The notes below the pieces were generated by a model. It was not told the DNA's origin, made no database searches, and worked only from the letters and a program-made list of their open reading frames with translations. The translations under genes were made by a program, and so were the position numbers. DNA of 33,087 nucleotides, taken from the NCBI GenBank assembly GCA_022774755.1, contig JALFLK010000003.1, positions 1-33,087 of the forward strand. The letters run 5' to 3'. This document shows positions 1 through 7,734 of the stretch, in pieces (position 1 is the stretch's first letter; the number at the start of each line of letters is the position of its first letter). This DNA comes from a bacterium (GTDB lineage: Bacteria; Bacillota; Clostridia; Oscillospirales; Acutalibacteraceae).

Positions 1-142
1 TTTGCACATCTTGCTTGCATCTTTTCCGTCAGCCTGCCCAAAAAATCCTCGTAATGCGTCAGCATTACTGCGGTTTGTTTGTGCAACCTGACAAAAAATC
101 TGACGGCGCAATATGCACAAACGATTTAATCAGTGTTTCCCT
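1..142. repeat. MITE-like inverted-repeat element, copy 1 (left end outside window)
   Basis: This stretch matches 15542-15683 with a single base difference over 142 bases, so it is a dispersed repeat rather than a gene. The right end reads CAGTGTTTCCCT, the inverse of the left terminus seen in copy 2. An inner stem (GTAATGC/GCATTAC around a GTCA loop) and an outer CCGTCAG/CTGACGG pair make the core palindromic. No reading frame of note is present. The near identity of two copies 15 kb apart implies recent movement or gene conversion. The left terminus lies outside the window. Confidence 0.85.
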
Positions 143-207
143 GGGAGTTATTACGGCATTTACACAATCAATTCTTATACTTAACAAATCTTAAATGGGT
201 ATAAAAG

Positions 208-245
208 ACCGCTCCCGTGTTTTGGGAGCGGTTATTGTTTTTGTG
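208..245. terminator. Intrinsic terminator, probably bidirectional
   Basis: A perfect 9-bp stem (ACCGCTCCC / GGGAGCGGT) encloses a 7-base loop. It is followed on the plus strand by TATTGTTTTT and on the minus strand by CTTTTA. It lies about 140 bp past the stop of the anti-sigma gene, so it probably ends that minus-strand operon and anything entering on the plus strand from outside the window. Confidence 0.75.
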
Positions 246-247
246 TA

Positions 248-302
248 TGATTTTGGTTTGATTTTGGCTTAGTTTTGGATTGTTTTTGCCTTGATTTTGC
301 TT
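248..302. repeat. Degenerate 11-bp tandem repeat, five units
   Basis: Five consecutive 11-base units follow the model TGATTTTGGNT (units begin at 248, 259, 270, 281 and 292). They start a few bases after the terminator and form part of the 143-381 gap, which holds no gene. The rest of that gap (303-381) is AT-rich with nothing I can name. Confidence 0.7.
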
Positions 303-381
303 GCCTGACATTTTTCGCATTATTGTAACGGATTTAAGGCTTTACACATTATAATATAAATAAATATACGAAACATTTGCG

Positions 382-1272
382 TTATTTATTTATTCGGTGT
401 TGTTTTCCCTGTCCGTTGCCGGAGCCGTTTTGATCGCTGTGTCGGGAGCTTGCGTCGGCGTCAGAGGTTTGGGAGCATTGGTCAGAGTTGCTGACGGCGT
501 TGTTGCAGGCGGTGCTGTTGCTGTTGTTATCGGAACAGTCGCTGTCGGAGCAAATGCCGGAGTTTTTTCCGTACTGATTTCCGCCGTTGACGATTTGCTG
601 TGTATCTTCTCCCAAAAGCTGTCTGATTTCTTTCATTGTCATACTCCGCACATCGTCCACCGTGATTTCGGGATTTGCTTCTTTAAGCTTCAGGTACTCA
701 CGGTACTTTCCAAGGGAGATTTGCTCCTGCTTTGCTGTTTTTGCCTGTTGTTTGTCGGCAAAATTACATTCTCCCTGACGATTGCATTGCTCCAAAGATG
801 AGTTCAGGCACTCTTCCATATTTCGATATTTCTCGTTGCTGTCAGCCGAAACGGTAACGCTGACAAAATCGTCGGGGCTTACATAATCTCCCAGAGCCTG
901 ACTGTTCAGAAGATTTACCACCGCTTCGTCATATTTAAGATTTTTAAGCTCCACGGATTCTATAATCTCCTGTGATTTATCATCGTAGGCGGTGGCAGAA
1001 ACCACCCTGTCAAAGCAATTCACCGAAAGCTCAACCGAGGGGTTAATGTCAACGCTTACGGCGGCGACGGGGATTGAATAGGCAAAGCCGAACCCTGCGG
1101 CGGCGAACACCGCAATCAGAGTGCATACGGAGGAAACGGCAAATCTCATTACAGGCGTTTTATGCTTTTTTCCGTAAATGTTTTCAGCCAAAAATTCCTT
1201 TGTGCTGTTTTTTATCTGACGGGTACAGAGGATATTTTCAAATTCATTTTTAATGCTGTTATTCAAATTCAT
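382..1272 (-). CDS. RsgI-type transmembrane anti-sigma factor
   Basis: Probable membrane anti-sigma factor that holds the ECF sigma factor encoded just upstream. Residues 1-40 would be cytoplasmic, about 42-64 form one membrane span, and 73-100 carry the RsgI signature: a V-x-V-D-I-N-P-S segment, then FDRVVSATAYDDKS. In RsgI proteins studied in Bacillus and Clostridium this juxtamembrane domain cuts itself between Asn and Pro; here these are Asn77-Pro78. The outer part contains a Lys/Glu-rich segment and ends in a low-complexity Asn/Ser/Asp/Gly tail with several Cys. I chose the ATG at 1272, which follows GGGCGGTG and overlaps the sigma stop by 14 bp, over an ATG at 1308 that would lie deep inside the sigma gene. 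The overlap suggests translational coupling. It lacks the carbohydrate-binding modules of cellulosome RsgI proteins, so the signal is unknown. Confidence 0.8.
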   Translation of the reverse strand: MNLNNSIKNEFENILCTRQIKNSTKEFLAENIYGKKHKTPVMRFAVSSVCTLIAVFAAAGFGFAYSIPVAAVSVDINPSVELSVNCFDRVVSATAYDDKSQEIIESVELKNLKYDEAVVNLLNSQALGDYVSPDDFVSVTVSADSNEKYRNMEECLNSSLEQCNRQGECNFADKQQAKTAKQEQISLGKYREYLKLKEANPEITVDDVRSMTMKEIRQLLGEDTQQIVNGGNQYGKNSGICSDSDCSDNNSNSTACNNAVSNSDQCSQTSDADASSRHSDQNGSGNGQGKQHRINK

Positions 1273-1741
1273 CACCGCCCAGTTTTTCTTTAAGTATGTT
1301 TTTTCCACGGCTTAAAAGGGTATAGACAGTGTTTACATTTTTGCCCAGAATTTTGCCGATTTCCGCCGCTGTGTACTGCTCGTAATAAAAAAGATAAATT
1401 GCATTTTTGTATTTTTCCGGCAAGGTAAGCACCGCTTCAAGCACTTCGCTGTATGTTTCCTGCTGAGCGTCCTCAAAATCTTTGATTTCTTCAAGAGGGA
1501 CAACCCGACTGCGGAAAAAACTCTTTTTCAAATCCTTGCAGGCGTTTACCGTTACACGAATAAGCCACGCCTTTTCGTGTTCTTCGCTTTCAAATTCCTT
1601 CGGATATGTAACATATTTCAAAAATACATTCTGAAAAATATCCTCTGAGTCGGCGTGATTCTTTAAATGAAGCAGACAAATTCTGTAAACAGTATCAGCA
1701 TATTTTTCTATTGCCCGATTTGTTTCCTGTTGGCTCCGCAA
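1259..1741 (-). CDS. ECF-type RNA polymerase sigma factor
   Basis: A 160-residue sigma-70 family protein with only regions 2 and 4, as in extracytoplasmic-function factors. Region 2 (about 10-75) contains ADSEDIFQNVFLKY, the core-binding helix, and AWLIRVTVNACKDL. Region 4 (about 100-155) contains LPEKYKNAIYLFYYEQY followed by the helix-turn-helix AAEIGKILGKNVNTVYTLLSR. It has no SigI-type C-terminal domain although its partner is RsgI-like. The start is a TTG at 1741 preceded by GGCGGTG; no nearer ATG has a better site. It is the middle gene of a minus-strand operon, 47 bp after the exported-protein gene and overlapping the anti-sigma gene. Its target promoters cannot be read from this window: the operon's own promoter looks like sigma-A. 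Confidence 0.88.
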   Translation of the reverse strand: MRSQQETNRAIEKYADTVYRICLLHLKNHADSEDIFQNVFLKYVTYPKEFESEEHEKAWLIRVTVNACKDLKKSFFRSRVVPLEEIKDFEDAQQETYSEVLEAVLTLPEKYKNAIYLFYYEQYTAAEIGKILGKNVNTVYTLLSRGKNILKEKLGGDEFE

Positions 1742-1788
1742 AAAATCACCGCCTTACGCTTTTGTTTTAGTATGTCTTGATATGAAAA

Positions 1789-2340
1789 TTAACGGTTTTT
1801 ACCGCAGTTTCCGCCGGAGCATTTACCGTTTTTTTCGCCTGTGCCGTCCATAGGACGAACACCGTCATTGGGACAGTTTTCTCTGTTTGTGCACTCACCG
1901 CCGTTGCGGTTGCAGTTGTTAAGACACCCACCGCAGTTGCCGCTGCCTAAACACTCACCGCTGTTTGGACAACTGTCGGTTTCGCCGCATCTGTATCTGT
2001 TTTGAACAGCCGTATCGGCAAAATTTTCTTCCCGAACCTCCGGTAAGGTTTCTGAATCTTTCACATTTCCTGTCTGATTTCCGTTTCCCGATTCCGAATT
2101 CTGCCCTGCACGGTTTTTCATTCCCGTTCCGTCCTCGGGGGTTTCGCCGTTATAAAGGCATTGCTCGGGATCTGCCTGCTTTTCTGTAACAATGGAACAC
2201 TGTCGGACTTGGTCTGCAACAGTGCAAACTTGGCTTGTTTCTTCTTTTAGCGCCTGACCGTTTCCGCTTGATGCAAATGCTGTGGTTCCTCCGGCGGCGA
2301 TTGTTGCCAGTGCAATGGCTGAGATGATAAATTTTTTCAT
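1789..2340 (-). CDS. Exported Cys-rich protein of unknown function
   Basis: A 183-residue secreted protein I do not recognise. Residues 1-24 are a clear signal peptide (MKKFIISAIALATIAAGGTTAFAS, basic start, hydrophobic core, AFA-S cleavage site). The mature part is polar and Gly/Asn/Glu-rich. Its C-terminal half has about ten Cys in short spacings (CGETDSC, GNCGGC, NNC, ENC, KCSGGNC), suggesting disulfides or metal binding. A DGTGxKN motif occurs twice. The ATG at 2340 is chosen over an upstream ATG because GGAGG lies 10 bases before it and the signal peptide begins exactly there. It is the first gene of the operon with the ECF sigma and anti-sigma, so it may be the sensor ligand or a periplasm-side partner of the anti-sigma, whose outer region is also rich in Cys and Asn. 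That link is inference. Confidence 0.75.
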   Translation of the reverse strand: MKKFIISAIALATIAAGGTTAFASSGNGQALKEETSQVCTVADQVRQCSIVTEKQADPEQCLYNGETPEDGTGMKNRAGQNSESGNGNQTGNVKDSETLPEVREENFADTAVQNRYRCGETDSCPNSGECLGSGNCGGCLNNCNRNGGECTNRENCPNDGVRPMDGTGEKNGKCSGGNCGKNR

Positions 2341-2423
2341 TTTTGTGACCTCCGTAAAATAATAGTAGGTATCAGCCTCTATAAACAATACGAAGCAAAA
2401 CTCAAAATCCTTTCATTTTTTTC

Positions 2424-2452
2424 AGTATATCATAGGAAATTTTTTCATTCAA
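2424..2452 (-). promoter_or_regulatory. Sigma-A promoter of the ECF/anti-sigma operon
   Basis: On the minus strand TTGAAT and TATACT are separated by 17 bp, with a TG one base before the -10 (extended -10). Transcription would start about 80 bases before the ATG of the exported-protein gene. Because it looks like a housekeeping promoter, the operon need not be fully autoregulated. Confidence 0.75.
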
Positions 2453-2513
2453 CGCCGAAATGTGGGCCGGAACGGCTTTTTAAGAAAATTGTTGTAAAAA
2501 TCGAAGCGTTTTG

Positions 2514-2542
2514 TTGAAAAACAACAGCTAATATGGTATATT
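2514..2542 (+). promoter_or_regulatory. Sigma-A promoter of the membrane glycosyltransferase gene
   Basis: TTGAAA and TATATT with a 17-bp spacer. The predicted transcription start falls near 2549, which rules out the GTG at 2549 as start codon and supports the GTG at 2576. It is divergent from the ECF operon promoter, about 60 bp away. Confidence 0.75.
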
Positions 2543-2575
2543 TATTTCGTGCAAATAGGGAAAGGAGCTATTAGC

Positions 2576-4030
2576 GTGACAAAGATTGAATCAAAAATTA
2601 TTGATGTAATCCGCAATAACGCTGTTGTAATATTTCTGTGTGCAGTAACCTTTTGCGGAATAGTAATGAGAATATTCGGTCTGAAATTCCAAAGCGGAGA
2701 TTTTCAGAGCTTTCTCAATCCCTGGTGGCAGCAAATCAGTGCAGGGGGCTTGCAAGGGCTTGCCCATCAGGTAGGTAACTACAACGTTCCGTATCAGATT
2801 ATTACATATCTGCTGACTTTTTTGCCCTACGGTGCGCTGTATTCCTATAAGCTTTTATCCATAATATTTGATTTCTTTTTGGCTTTGGCTGCGGCGCTGT
2901 GCGTGCTTTCTTTCTGTAAAAGCAACAAAAAGATAAAGGCGTCGCTTACATATGCGATTGTGTTTTGCCTGATAACGGTAGTGCTTAACTCGGCGTTTTG
3001 GGCGCAGTGCGATTCAATATATGTAACGTTTATTTTATTTTCATTTTATTTTCTGCAAAAAGACAAAAGTATTCCGTCCTTTATCTTCCTGGGCATAGCC
3101 TTTGCCTTTAAGCTTCAAACGGTGTTTATTCTGCCTGTTTATCTGTATTATTACTTTACAACACGCAAGTTTTCCATACTTAACTTTTTCTTTATTCCTT
3201 TGGTAGATTTCGTAATGTGCCTGCCTGCGGTGCTGTTGGGCAGACCTTTGAGTGATATTCTTACTATATATCTGGAGCAGACAGATTACGGCAAGCTCCT
3301 GCAATTTAATTGCCCTAATCTTTACGCAATAATCTGCGACGGCGCAAACACCTATTACTACACATATCTTAAAAACTTCTCAATATTTTTAACCTTTGCC
3401 ATTTTAGGCGCAGGCTTGGTAATGGTTATTTACAGAAGAGTGAATATGAAAAACACCGAAAATTTCCTGCTTAGCGCAATCTGGACGGTGTTTACCTGTA
3501 TTATGTTCCTGTCCTCAATGCACGAAAGATACGGTTATCTTCTGGACATTCTTGCAATTATCTATGCAATTACAATGTGCAAAAAAATATGGCTTCCGAT
3601 TGCGTGTACTCTTGTAAGCCTCAGGGGATATTCTTTTTATTTGTTCGGATATGAGGTACTCGATTTAAGAACCACGGCGGTTATCTATTTTACGGTTTAT
3701 GTGATTTTTACATATCAGTTTTTCAGAGATGTTATTAAAAACGGAGAAAAACTGCACGAAGATTACGGCAAAGTCACGGTTACGGCAGGTTCGGCAATCG
3801 GGGAAAGCCTTGACTCAGAGCCGTCGGGCGCTGTGACGGACAGCTCAAATGCCGGTTATACCCAAGAGGGTGAGATTATTCCGGAGAATACTTTGGAACA
3901 GGCGGATATTGAAAATACTTATTCTGAGGATACGCCGGAACAGGCTGATATTGAAAATGCTTATTCTGAGGATACTTTAGTACAGGCTGATATTGAAAAT
4001 ACTCGTTCTGATGATATGCCTGAACATTAA
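2576..4030 (+). CDS. Polytopic GT-C type glycosyltransferase (Gpi18/DUF2029-like)
   Basis: A 484-residue membrane protein with roughly ten hydrophobic spans. The first extracytoplasmic loop contains SGDFQSFLNPWWQQI, where the Asp is placed as in the catalytic loop of GT-C polyprenyl-phosphate-sugar transferases. An NSAFWAQCDSIY motif near residue 142 and an MHERYGY motif at 315-321 are typical of the Gpi18/COG5542 mannosyltransferase-related family. It probably moves a sugar from a lipid carrier onto a cell-surface acceptor; donor and acceptor cannot be told. The start is the GTG at 2576, 8 bases after AAAGGAG. The cytoplasmic C-terminus (437-484) is an acidic tail of 14-residue repeats. It is transcribed alone and ends in a strong terminator. 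Confidence 0.72.
   Translation: MTKIESKIIDVIRNNAVVIFLCAVTFCGIVMRIFGLKFQSGDFQSFLNPWWQQISAGGLQGLAHQVGNYNVPYQIITYLLTFLPYGALYSYKLLSIIFDFFLALAAALCVLSFCKSNKKIKASLTYAIVFCLITVVLNSAFWAQCDSIYVTFILFSFYFLQKDKSIPSFIFLGIAFAFKLQTVFILPVYLYYYFTTRKFSILNFFFIPLVDFVMCLPAVLLGRPLSDILTIYLEQTDYGKLLQFNCPNLYAIICDGANTYYYTYLKNFSIFLTFAILGAGLVMVIYRRVNMKNTENFLLSAIWTVFTCIMFLSSMHERYGYLLDILAIIYAITMCKKIWLPIACTLVSLRGYSFYLFGYEVLDLRTTAVIYFTVYVIFTYQFFRDVIKNGEKLHEDYGKVTVTAGSAIGESLDSEPSGAVTDSSNAGYTQEGEIIPENTLEQADIENTYSEDTPEQADIENAYSEDTLVQADIENTRSDDMPEH
3884..4027 (+). repeat. In-frame 42-bp tandem repeat, about 3.4 units
   Basis: The 3' end of the glycosyltransferase gene is a tandem repeat of 14 codons, model EDTxEQADIENxYS. The units are diverged but in frame and run to the stop codon. 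It makes an acidic, Asp/Glu-rich tail after the last membrane span. Confidence 0.85.
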
Positions 4031-4052
4031 GCCGATAAAAAAATAAATAACA

Positions 4053-4101
4053 AAAAATTAAGCAGGTTTTTGCGAAAAAATGCAAAGACCTGCTTGTTTT
4101 A
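4053..4101. terminator. Strong bidirectional terminator between convergent operons
   Basis: A 14-bp stem with one wobble pair (AAGCAGGTTTTTGC / GCAAAGACCTGCTT) is followed by GTTTTA on the plus strand and by AATTTTTTG on the minus strand. It serves the glycosyltransferase gene and the aromatic cluster, which converge here. Confidence 0.85.
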
Positions 4102-4165
4102 TTGAGTGTATAAATTCTTAAATTATTATTTAATTTATTATTGAGTATATAAATTCTTAATTATT
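4101..4165. repeat. Two-unit direct repeat, period 39 bp
   Basis: ATTGAGTGTATAAATTCTTA at 4101 recurs at 4140 with one base change, and the similarity extends to about 26 bases. The copies lie between the terminator and the end of pheA. Confidence 0.75.
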
Positions 4166-4174
4166 GCGGAAAGC

Positions 4175-5302
4175 TCAAAGCTCCGTGTAGTTTCCGAAGA
4201 AGGAGAAATCGGGCAGTTCCTCCGACAAAGCGCACAGCAGATTAAGTACGTTTTCACTTCTGACATTGCCTGTAAAGTCAAGATAAAACAGGTACTCAAA
4301 GCCGTCGGAAAGCATAGGACGTGACTCAATTTTTGTAAGGTTAAGTCCAAGAGAGTTAAATCTGCACAATACGCTGTAAAGTGAGCCGGTAACGTGAGGC
4401 AAGCCAAAGCACAGGCTGATTTTGTCTGCGTTTTCGGGAATATACAGCTTTTTGGAAATAACAATAAAGCGTGTTGTGTTGCCCTTGCTGTCCTGCAAAT
4501 GGTTGTCAAGAACCTTTAAGCCGTATTCCTCGGCGGCCTTGTATGAGCAAATTGCCGCCACATTAAGCCGTTTTTCCTTTGCAACATCACGGGCGGCAAC
4601 GGCTGTGTTTGAGCAGGGCGTGGAATCAAAATTATGCTTTGCAATATAATTTGAACATTGTGAAAGTGACTGGGGATGTGACCAAACCCTTTCAATATCC
4701 GAAAGCTCCGACTGTTTAAGACCGCCCAGACAGTAATCAATGGGCAAATCCAGCGCACCTACAATATAAAAGCGGTGCTTTAAAATAAGGTCATAAACCG
4801 TGGCAACAGAGCCTGCGTTTGAATTTTCCACAGGGAGAACACCGCAGCTTACTTCGCCCTTGTCAACGGCGTCAAACACATCGCCGAAGGTTTTGTAGTT
4901 GGTGGGAATCCCCTTGGGGAAAAGCCTTAACACGGCTTCGTGACCGTTTGCGCCTTTAATTCCCTGGTAGGCTACCTTTATATTTTCCGTTTCCATTTGT
5001 GGAGAAGCGTTGAGAATGTTCTCTCTGAGTGCCTTTCCGCTGCCCATAATCGTGTGCTGTAAAGCTCTGGAAAGCTCCATAATATTTGAATACAAAAGCC
5101 GTGCAAAGGTGCCGTATTCTCCGCCCATATTTTCCACCTTGTCAAGCACCTGATTTTCTCTGCTTTGGTTTAAAACAGGGATTGAGTTAGCCTTTTTGTA
5201 TTCTCCCACAGCCTTTGCGCAGTCCATACGCTGTTTAAAAAGCTCAATAAGCTGTTTGTCAATGGAGTCTATTTCCTGTCTGATTTGGTTTAAATCTTTC
5301 AT
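4175..5302 (-). CDS. pheA: Bifunctional chorismate mutase / prephenate dehydratase (P-protein)
   Basis: Converts chorismate to prephenate and then to phenylpyruvate, the committed steps to phenylalanine. Residues 1-85 are an AroQ-type chorismate mutase (IRQEIDSIDKQLIELFKQRM). About 108-285 are the dehydratase domain, starting VAYQGIKGANGHEAV and including the catalytic GNTTRF segment. About 295-370 are an ACT domain with the phenylalanine-binding motifs GSLYSVL and ESRP, so feedback inhibition by Phe is expected. The 375-residue length is normal for the fusion. The ATG at 5302 follows GGGTGATTAT, a weak site. It is the last gene of the aromatic cluster, 15 bp after aroC. Confidence 0.95.
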   Translation of the reverse strand: MKDLNQIRQEIDSIDKQLIELFKQRMDCAKAVGEYKKANSIPVLNQSRENQVLDKVENMGGEYGTFARLLYSNIMELSRALQHTIMGSGKALRENILNASPQMETENIKVAYQGIKGANGHEAVLRLFPKGIPTNYKTFGDVFDAVDKGEVSCGVLPVENSNAGSVATVYDLILKHRFYIVGALDLPIDYCLGGLKQSELSDIERVWSHPQSLSQCSNYIAKHNFDSTPCSNTAVAARDVAKEKRLNVAAICSYKAAEEYGLKVLDNHLQDSKGNTTRFIVISKKLYIPENADKISLCFGLPHVTGSLYSVLCRFNSLGLNLTKIESRPMLSDGFEYLFYLDFTGNVRSENVLNLLCALSEELPDFSFFGNYTEL

Positions 5303-5317
5303 ATAATCACCCGAATA

Positions 5318-6385
5318 TTATAAGTTCATAAGCGCAACGGCGGTGCAAGCCTCAATTACCGAAACTGCTCTGGGAACAATGCAGGGGTCGTGTCTGCCCT
5401 GTACCGAAAGCTTTGCATTGCACTTTTTTTGCAGGTCAACGGTGTCCTGTTCCTTTGCAATAGAGGGAGTGGGCTTAATGCACGCCCTGAAAACAACGGG
5501 CATTGCGTTTGTAATTCCGCCCAGGATTCCTCCGCAGTTGTTTGTTTTTGTAACAACCCTTCCGTCTGAATATTCAAAGGGGTCGTTGCTCTGACTTCCC
5601 CGCATTTGGGCAAGACCGAAGCCCTTGCCGAATTCAATTCCCTTAACTGCAGGAACGCCGAAAATTGCAGAAGCAATAAGTCCCTCAACTCCGCCGAACA
5701 TTGGTCCGCCCAAGCCTGCCGGCAAGCCGATTACGGCACATTCAACAATACCGCCTACGCTGTCAAGGTCAAGCCTTGCTTCTTCAACGGCGTTTCGCAT
5801 TTTTTCTTCAACGGATTTATCGATAAGAGGGAATTTTTCCGAGGAAAGCCTGTCAATAAGCTGACTGTCGATGTTTACAGGGTCAAAGCTTTTGTCCCTG
5901 ATTCCTGCAATTTCAGATATATGACCGCCGATTTTTATACCCTTTTCCTCAAGAATCTGCCTGCAAATACCGCCTGCAAAAACCAAGGGAGCAGTAAGCC
6001 TGCCTGAAAAGTGACCGCCGCCGCTTATATCGTTAAAGCCATTGTACTTTACAAAGGCTGTGTAGTCGCTGTGACCGGGACGGGGACAGGTCATTAAATT
6101 TGCGTAGTCGCCGCTTCTTGTGTTGGTGTTTTTAATAACTGCGCACAAGGGAGCGCCTGTGGTAACGCCGTTCAAAACCCCCGACATAATTTTCGGCAGG
6201 TCGCTTTCTTTTCTGGGAGTAGAGGTTAAGTCACCTCCCGGTGCACGCCTGCCTACCTGAACAAGGAGCCTTTCCCTATCTATTTTAAAGCCCGACGGCA
6301 ATCCGTCAATAACAACGCCGATTCCGTTGCCGTGGCTCTCTCCGAAAACCGAAATTTTAACCTTTTCACCCCAAGTCGATGACAT
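5318..6385 (-). CDS. aroC: Chorismate synthase
   Basis: Makes chorismate from 5-enolpyruvylshikimate-3-phosphate, using reduced FMN. The 355-residue product has the family's diagnostic segments: FGESHGNGIGVVIDG near the start, GRRAPGGDL with the TSTPRKESD segment, RPGHSDYTAF, SGGGHFSGRLTAP, and MRGSQSNDPF. The true start is the ATG at 6385, with GGAGG nine bases upstream; an ATG 33 bases earlier has no such site. It overlaps the 3' end of aroA by 20 bp, so translation is probably coupled. Confidence 0.96.
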   Translation of the reverse strand: MSSTWGEKVKISVFGESHGNGIGVVIDGLPSGFKIDRERLLVQVGRRAPGGDLTSTPRKESDLPKIMSGVLNGVTTGAPLCAVIKNTNTRSGDYANLMTCPRPGHSDYTAFVKYNGFNDISGGGHFSGRLTAPLVFAGGICRQILEEKGIKIGGHISEIAGIRDKSFDPVNIDSQLIDRLSSEKFPLIDKSVEEKMRNAVEEARLDLDSVGGIVECAVIGLPAGLGGPMFGGVEGLIASAIFGVPAVKGIEFGKGFGLAQMRGSQSNDPFEYSDGRVVTKTNNCGGILGGITNAMPVVFRACIKPTPSIAKEQDTVDLQKKCNAKLSVQGRHDPCIVPRAVSVIEACTAVALMNL

Positions 6386-7673
6386 TTGCCTTGCCTCCAA
6401 TACTGATGTAATCTTCAAAAAAGTTCGGGTAGCTTTTGTTTATGCTCATAGCATAGGTACATTCTATTTTGCCCTCAAGCTTTGATGCGCAGGCGGCGGC
6501 GGACATTACGATTCTGTGGTCGTTATATCCGTTTACAAGCCCTGATTTAAGGCTTTTTACGCCTGTTATTTCAAGTCCGTCGGCTGTTTCTCTGACCTTT
6601 CCGCCTAAAGCGTTAAGCATTTCTGCGGTGGCTTTCAGCCTGTCACATTCCTTAATCCTCAGCCTTTCGGCGTTTATAATTCTTGTTGTACCCTCTGCAA
6701 AAGAGGCGCATACCGCCAGCACGGGCACAAGGTCGGGAATTTGGGACGCGTCAATGGTTATCGCTTTCATAGGTGCGCTTTCAACGGTAACATAATCTTT
6801 TTGCCAGTCAACTCTTGCGCCGAATTTTGATATAAGCTCTGCGATTTTTTTATCGCCCTGAACGGAGTTTTTCTTGACGCCTTTAACGGTAACAGAGCCG
6901 TTTACGGCACCGCTTACCATAAAAAATGCGGCGTGGGACCAGTCGCCGTCGGTAACATAGCTGCAGGGAGTGTAACGCTGACCGCCCTTTATGTGCCAGC
7001 CGCAGTCGGTGGTTTCAATATCAACGCCGAACCGGGACATAGTGTAGATTGTCATATTTATGTAGCTCAGACTCTGGATAGGGGAGGTCAGCACAATGTC
7101 GCTGTCCTTTTCAAGCAAGGGCAGGGCAAACAAAAGCCCCGTAATAAACTGTGAGCTTACATTTCCGGGAACTTCAAATTTTCCGCTTTGGAGCCTGCCG
7201 GAAATCTCCAGAGGGAGTCCGCCCTCTGTTTTACATTCAACGCCTGCTTTCGGCAGAGCTTCGGTGAAAACTCCGATAGGTCTTTGAGGCAAAAGTCCGT
7301 GACCGACAAATTTTGCATTAACTCCGCCCAAAGCCGCAAGGGGAATAAAAAATCTCAGGGTGCTTCCGCTTTCTCCGCAGTCAAGCAGAGCCTCTTTTTT
7401 ACTGAATAAGTCCGTGCCGTCAACGGTAAGGGTATTGCCCTGTATTTCGGCCTTTGCGCCTAAGGCTTTGATACAGCCTATGGTAGCCTTAATGTCGTTT
7501 GACAGCGCAACAGGGGACAGGGTGCATTTTCCTTTGGAAAGTGCGGCGCAGATTATGGCTCTGTGAACATCGCTTTTTGAGGGCGGAACAGTAACTTCTC
7601 CCTTTGGAGTAAAGGGCGTGTATATAACATGGGGTAAATCTAAGCTTTCGCTTGTAATGTTATTAGGTGACAT
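6366..7673 (-). CDS. aroA: 3-phosphoshikimate 1-carboxyvinyltransferase (EPSP synthase)
   Basis: Joins PEP to shikimate-3-phosphate. The 435-residue protein has two mirrored domains with the substrate motifs PPSKSDVHRA near residue 30, CGESGSTLRF, IKECDRLKA and YNDHRIVM. In the CGESGSTLRF loop the Gly and Thr/Arg that shape the PEP site are kept but the loop differs from the E. coli NAGTAMRP form, as is common in Clostridia. The ATG at 7673 has AAGGAG seven bases upstream. It sits between aroB (53-bp gap) and aroC (overlapping). Confidence 0.95.
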   Translation of the reverse strand: MSPNNITSESLDLPHVIYTPFTPKGEVTVPPSKSDVHRAIICAALSKGKCTLSPVALSNDIKATIGCIKALGAKAEIQGNTLTVDGTDLFSKKEALLDCGESGSTLRFFIPLAALGGVNAKFVGHGLLPQRPIGVFTEALPKAGVECKTEGGLPLEISGRLQSGKFEVPGNVSSQFITGLLFALPLLEKDSDIVLTSPIQSLSYINMTIYTMSRFGVDIETTDCGWHIKGGQRYTPCSYVTDGDWSHAAFFMVSGAVNGSVTVKGVKKNSVQGDKKIAELISKFGARVDWQKDYVTVESAPMKAITIDASQIPDLVPVLAVCASFAEGTTRIINAERLRIKECDRLKATAEMLNALGGKVRETADGLEITGVKSLKSGLVNGYNDHRIVMSAAACASKLEGKIECTYAMSINKSYPNFFEDYISIGGKANVIDLG

Positions 7674-7693
7674 AATTATCTCCTTACGAAGTC

Positions 7694-7734
7694 GCTCTGT
7701 TATTCTGAAATAGCGAAATTGCTCTGTTATTCTG
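7694..7734. repeat. 14-bp direct repeat at the aroB stop codon
   Basis: GCTCTGTTATTCTG occurs at 7694 and 7721. The second copy contains the aroB stop codon on the minus strand, so the spacer before aroA looks like a local duplication of the gene's last bases. Confidence 0.7.

Noticed and set aside
382..1741. Calling the sigma factor SigI because its partner is RsgI-like
   Set aside because: The sigma factor has only regions 2 and 4 at 160 residues and lacks the SigI C-terminal domain.
2549..2575. GTG at 2549 as start of the membrane glycosyltransferase
   Set aside because: It lies at the predicted transcription start and has no ribosome binding site; the GTG at 2576 has AAAGGAG eight bases upstream.
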